Assembly: GCF_900198835.1 (NCBI RefSeq)
Contig: NZ_LT900021.1
Span: forward strand, 1,550,001 to 1,614,000
From: Thermococcus henrietii
Lineage (GTDB): Archaea > Methanobacteriota_B > Thermococci > Thermococcales > Thermococcaceae
Reading direction: 5' to 3'
DNA: 64,000 bases
Shown: positions 61,610 through 64,000 of the stretch, in pieces
How positions within the stretch are numbered: position 1 is the first letter of the stretch
Layout of the letters: each line of letters starts with the position of its first letter
The notes under the pieces: model-generated
Seen by the model: only the letters and a program-made list of their open reading frames with translations
The model's database searches: none
What the model was told of the DNA's origin: nothing
Program-made: the position numbers and the translations under genes

Positions 61610-62800
61610 ATGAGTGTGGCGCAGATGGCAGTAGGCCACGCACACACGTTCAAAGGAAAACTGAAGGAAGCGTTTCTCCTGTCGTTCCCAGCCCTGTTCC
61701 TGTGCCTGATATTTGACTTCGTAGGTGGCGCTGTTCTTGGTAAGAACTGGAACACGATAATGAGCTACTTCCCGATTCTGGTCTTCATCATGCCCGGCCT
61801 CATGGACCTGAGGGGCAACATCTTCTCTGCCCTCGCGTCCCGCTTCACGACCAAGCTCAACCTCGGTCTCATAGAGAGCATCCGAGACCCCGAGGTAACT
61901 ACTCAGATAGTTATGGCGATACTCAGCAGTAAGATTCCCCTGATAGTTCTCTGGGTCGTCGGCCTGTTTCTGATACATAACTTCATTCAGAACGTTATAG
62001 TGCTCCTCATGGTTATCGCGTCTGCAATCTTCATAGGGGTTATCCTCGGCTACGGTACGGCGGCGATAACGATAATCCCATTTAAAAGAGGTTACGACCC
62101 GGACCTGATAGCCGCACCGCTGATAAGTTCGCTTGCGGACCTTATAACGATGCCAACGATGGTCTACTTTGCCCTGCTCTATCTCCACCATCCGATTCCG
62201 TTCTACATCTTGGCCTTTACGATGCTTGGAATCCTCGTATTGCTTGCTCTAAAAGCCAAATTCAGGCACGAACACAAGCGAGCTTTTGGGGAGCTTGCGG
62301 CAGTCATTGGAGCCATGGCACTCATAGAAACCGTAACAGGAGGCCTACTCGTCACTTACGAGAAAATCATCAACGCGGTAATCATCGTCAGCGTCATGTG
62401 GCCGAGCGTGAACGACAGCATGGGCAACTTCGGCTCGATAATAGCGGCAAGGGTTTCAACAAAAATCCACCTTGAGGGTGTGGAGGCCGTCAAGAGCAGG
62501 GAAACGCTCTACGACTTCGTAGTCCTCTTAATTCTTGCACCAATAATAGGCTACCTCACAAACCTCATATCAATGTGGGTGGTGGTTCACTACATCCACC
62601 GGCCCGCGAGAATCCTCTGGAACTTTGTCTTGGGCTTTCCAGTTGTAATCTTGGTGGCCATGTTGATAGGTCTCGTCGTAGCGATACTGGCAGATAAGTA
62701 CAACTGGGACCCGGACAACGTGGCGATTCCAGTCGTTACGACGCTCAGCGACGTCATAGGGACAATGTTCCTTGTCTGGGTGGCGCTGAGCGCAATGTAA
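61610..62800 (+). CDS. MgtE/SLC41-like divalent cation transporter
   Basis: 396 residues from ATG 61610 with GGGGTGAGG upstream. About ten hydrophobic helices in two homologous halves, each with an MgtE-type signature: PGLMDLRGNIFSALASRF in the first and WPSVNDSMGNFGSIIAAR in the second, plus acidic residues in SSLADLITMPT and TTLSDVIGTMF. It is the SLC41-like duplicated form, without the bacterial cytosolic CBS domains. Probable Mg2+ uptake. Regulation through the long leader hairpin is possible. Confidence 0.9.
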   Translation: MSVAQMAVGHAHTFKGKLKEAFLLSFPALFLCLIFDFVGGAVLGKNWNTIMSYFPILVFIMPGLMDLRGNIFSALASRFTTKLNLGLIESIRDPEVTTQIVMAILSSKIPLIVLWVVGLFLIHNFIQNVIVLLMVIASAIFIGVILGYGTAAITIIPFKRGYDPDLIAAPLISSLADLITMPTMVYFALLYLHHPIPFYILAFTMLGILVLLALKAKFRHEHKRAFGELAAVIGAMALIETVTGGLLVTYEKIINAVIIVSVMWPSVNDSMGNFGSIIAARVSTKIHLEGVEAVKSRETLYDFVVLLILAPIIGYLTNLISMWVVVHYIHRPARILWNFVLGFPVVILVAMLIGLVVAILADKYNWDPDNVAIPVVTTLSDVIGTMFLVWVALSAM

Positions 62801-62806
62801 AAAGAA

Positions 62807-63040
62807 TCAGGCTTCGGAAAGCACCTTGAACGAGAGCCTTCCGTCCTTTACAATTTTTCTGAACTCCTGAATGAGCTCCTTACCACCAACGAGTTCCATC
62901 CTAACCTCAGACATGCCCGTAGCGTCGGGCGGAAGGAAGTGTATATCCCTAATCCTGCCAGAGACCTTGGAAAGGAGACGACCCAAAACGTTTCCCCTCT
63001 CGCGGTAGGGGAGTCTCATGTTAACTTCAAGGATTTGCAT
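62807..63040 (-). CDS. Small conserved protein with ACT/NIL-like pattern
   Basis: 77 residues from ATG 63040 with GGTGAT upstream. A beta-alpha-beta pattern (QILEVNMRLPYRERGNVLGR, RIRDIHFLPPDATG, EVRMELVGGKELIQEF) recalls ACT/NIL-type regulatory domains, but I cannot place it in a family. It is convergent with the MgtE-like transporter, 6 nt apart. Could be a free-standing regulator. Confidence 0.65.
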   Translation of the reverse strand: MQILEVNMRLPYRERGNVLGRLLSKVSGRIRDIHFLPPDATGMSEVRMELVGGKELIQEFRKIVKDGRLSFKVLSEA

Positions 63041-63189
63041 GCCCATCACCGCTTTATTCTTTGAATAAAGTCCTATAAAACCTTTTTCATGAGCGGGGAT
63101 TATCGACCTTTGTCAAAAATATTCCCGGCAGTTATCGAAGGTCCGTTAGATTTTTATCTCAGCGCTTCTACACTTCTCTGGTGATTGCC

Positions 63190-64000
63190 ATGAGGGCATT
63201 CATTTCTCTCGACCTTGAAGGGCTACCTCATATTGTCAGCAGGGAGCACCTATTCGTAAAGGGTGCGCTCTACGCAGAAGCGAGGAAGATAGCGACCGAG
63301 GTTGTAAGGGTCGTCGCCGAGACGCTCCACCACGAGCTCGAAGTTGATGAGGTTGTCATAGCGGACAGCCACGGCCCGATGGTGAACATCCTCGTTGAAG
63401 AAACGCCGGACTACGTCAGGCTCGTCCGGGGCTTTCCGAGACCCCTGAGCATGGTCGCCGGGGCGAAGGGCTCGGACTTCGCAATCTTCCTCGGCTACCA
63501 CGCCAAGGCCGGAACCGGCGGGGCAACCTTTGACCATACTTACAGCAGTGCGACCGTGGACAGGCTTGAGATAAACGGCGTTGAGGTCAGCGAGACGCTT
63601 CTCAACGCATACCTGCTCGGCGAGTGGAACGTTCCGGTTGCGATGGTCGCCGGAGACAAAGCGCTGATAGAAACGGACGTGAAGACTCACCTCCCCTGGG
63701 CGGTCGGCGTTCCCCTGAAGGAGAGCCTCGGCAGGTATTCGGCAGTGAGCCCCGGAATGGAGGGGATAAAGAAGCTCCTCCGCGAAGGAACCCTTGAGGC
63801 CTTCAGGCGCGTCGAGCGCGGTGAGGTTAAGCCACTGGAAACCGAGAGGCCGGTCGAGGTCAAGCTCCGCTTCCTCAACAGCGCCTACGCGGAAGTCGCC
63901 GAGCTGTTGCCCTTCGTCGAGAGGCTCGACGGAAAGACCGTCCGCTTTGAGGCGAAGAACGTTGAGGAAGCATACAGGACGTTCGAGGTCCTCATCCTTG
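63190..64000 (+). CDS. M55 family D-aminopeptidase (3' end outside window)
   Basis: 270 codons to the window end, still open. ATG 63190 starts MRAFISLDLEGLPHIVSREH. The DLEG motif, VVIADSHGPMVNI, LGYHAKAG and HTYSS are the zinc-binding and catalytic motifs of the DppA/M55 D-aminopeptidases. The enzyme releases D-amino acids (e.g. D-Ala) from peptides. The full protein is usually about 270-280 residues, so only a short end is missing. Confidence 0.93.
   Translation, partial: MRAFISLDLEGLPHIVSREHLFVKGALYAEARKIATEVVRVVAETLHHELEVDEVVIADSHGPMVNILVEETPDYVRLVRGFPRPLSMVAGAKGSDFAIFLGYHAKAGTGGATFDHTYSSATVDRLEINGVEVSETLLNAYLLGEWNVPVAMVAGDKALIETDVKTHLPWAVGVPLKESLGRYSAVSPGMEGIKKLLREGTLEAFRRVERGEVKPLETERPVEVKLRFLNSAYAEVAELLPFVERLDGKTVRFEAKNVEEAYRTFEVLIL

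Overview
The window is a piece of a hyperthermophilic euryarchaeal chromosome, almost certainly a Thermococcus (Thermococcales). Marker genes support this: archaeal topoisomerase VI (both subunits), the AglB oligosaccharyltransferase, archaeosine tRNA-guanine transglycosylase, MptA-type GTP cyclohydrolase, geranylgeranylglyceryl phosphate synthase, aIF1A, TrmY, and a 64-residue protein resembling the Thermococcales PCNA inhibitor TIP. Genes are closely packed with ATGA/GTGA overlaps, GGTG-type ribosome binding sites and TTTAAA/TTATAA-type TATA boxes.

Bases 1-20897 hold the most unusual region, an accessory island in which every gene lies on the plus strand. It encodes six transmembrane Ser/Thr protein kinases. 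Their kinase domains and C-terminal helical modules are related, but their N-terminal parts differ: LamG plus DUF2341, an Ig-like domain, a beta-propeller plus PEGA repeats (twice), a glutamine-amidotransferase-like fold, and PEGA repeats alone. The same run encodes a PP2C phosphatase, a pentapeptide-repeat protein fused to a K+-channel pore, an AAA ATPase with an MIT-like N-terminus that looks like Vps4/CdvC, and, as the last gene, a 182-residue protein with the features of an ESCRT-III (Snf7/CdvB) subunit. I read this as a candidate kinase/phosphatase-controlled membrane-remodelling system. That function is inference; the gene content is seen directly.

Bases 20884-28993 hold an amidohydrolase, asnS with a possible leader ORF, an AT-rich polytopic membrane protein, about 1 kb of non-coding DNA packed with short hairpins and a 28-bp repeat next to a tRNA-Val gene, a small membrane protein and tgtA. 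Bases about 29040-30980 are an IS607-type element with a frameshifted tnpA and a tnpB. It sits at the 3' end of a Pit phosphate transporter gene.

Bases 32039-38430 hold a GT2 glycosyltransferase, an HD hydrolase, a five-gene ABC-transporter operon that starts with a small secreted protein and has a tandem-repeat promoter, and a decayed RelBE-like toxin-antitoxin pair. Bases 38432-45624 are an informational operon on the minus strand (aIF1A, Rio1, KH protein, Top6B, Top6A, DUF530, a DUF1699/HTH protein) followed by mptA.

Bases 45800-64000 are mostly housekeeping: a metal ABC ATPase and permease, rnhB, a GT-C glycosyltransferase, a methyltransferase, the TIP-like protein, glmS next to aglB (aminosugar synthesis and N-glycosylation), another methyltransferase, a thiamine-binding-type protein, a MoaD-like protein, adk, trmY, several archaeal DUF proteins, an orphan DUF104 antitoxin, GGGP synthase, an MgtE-like transporter preceded by a strong hairpin, and a D-aminopeptidase cut by the window end.
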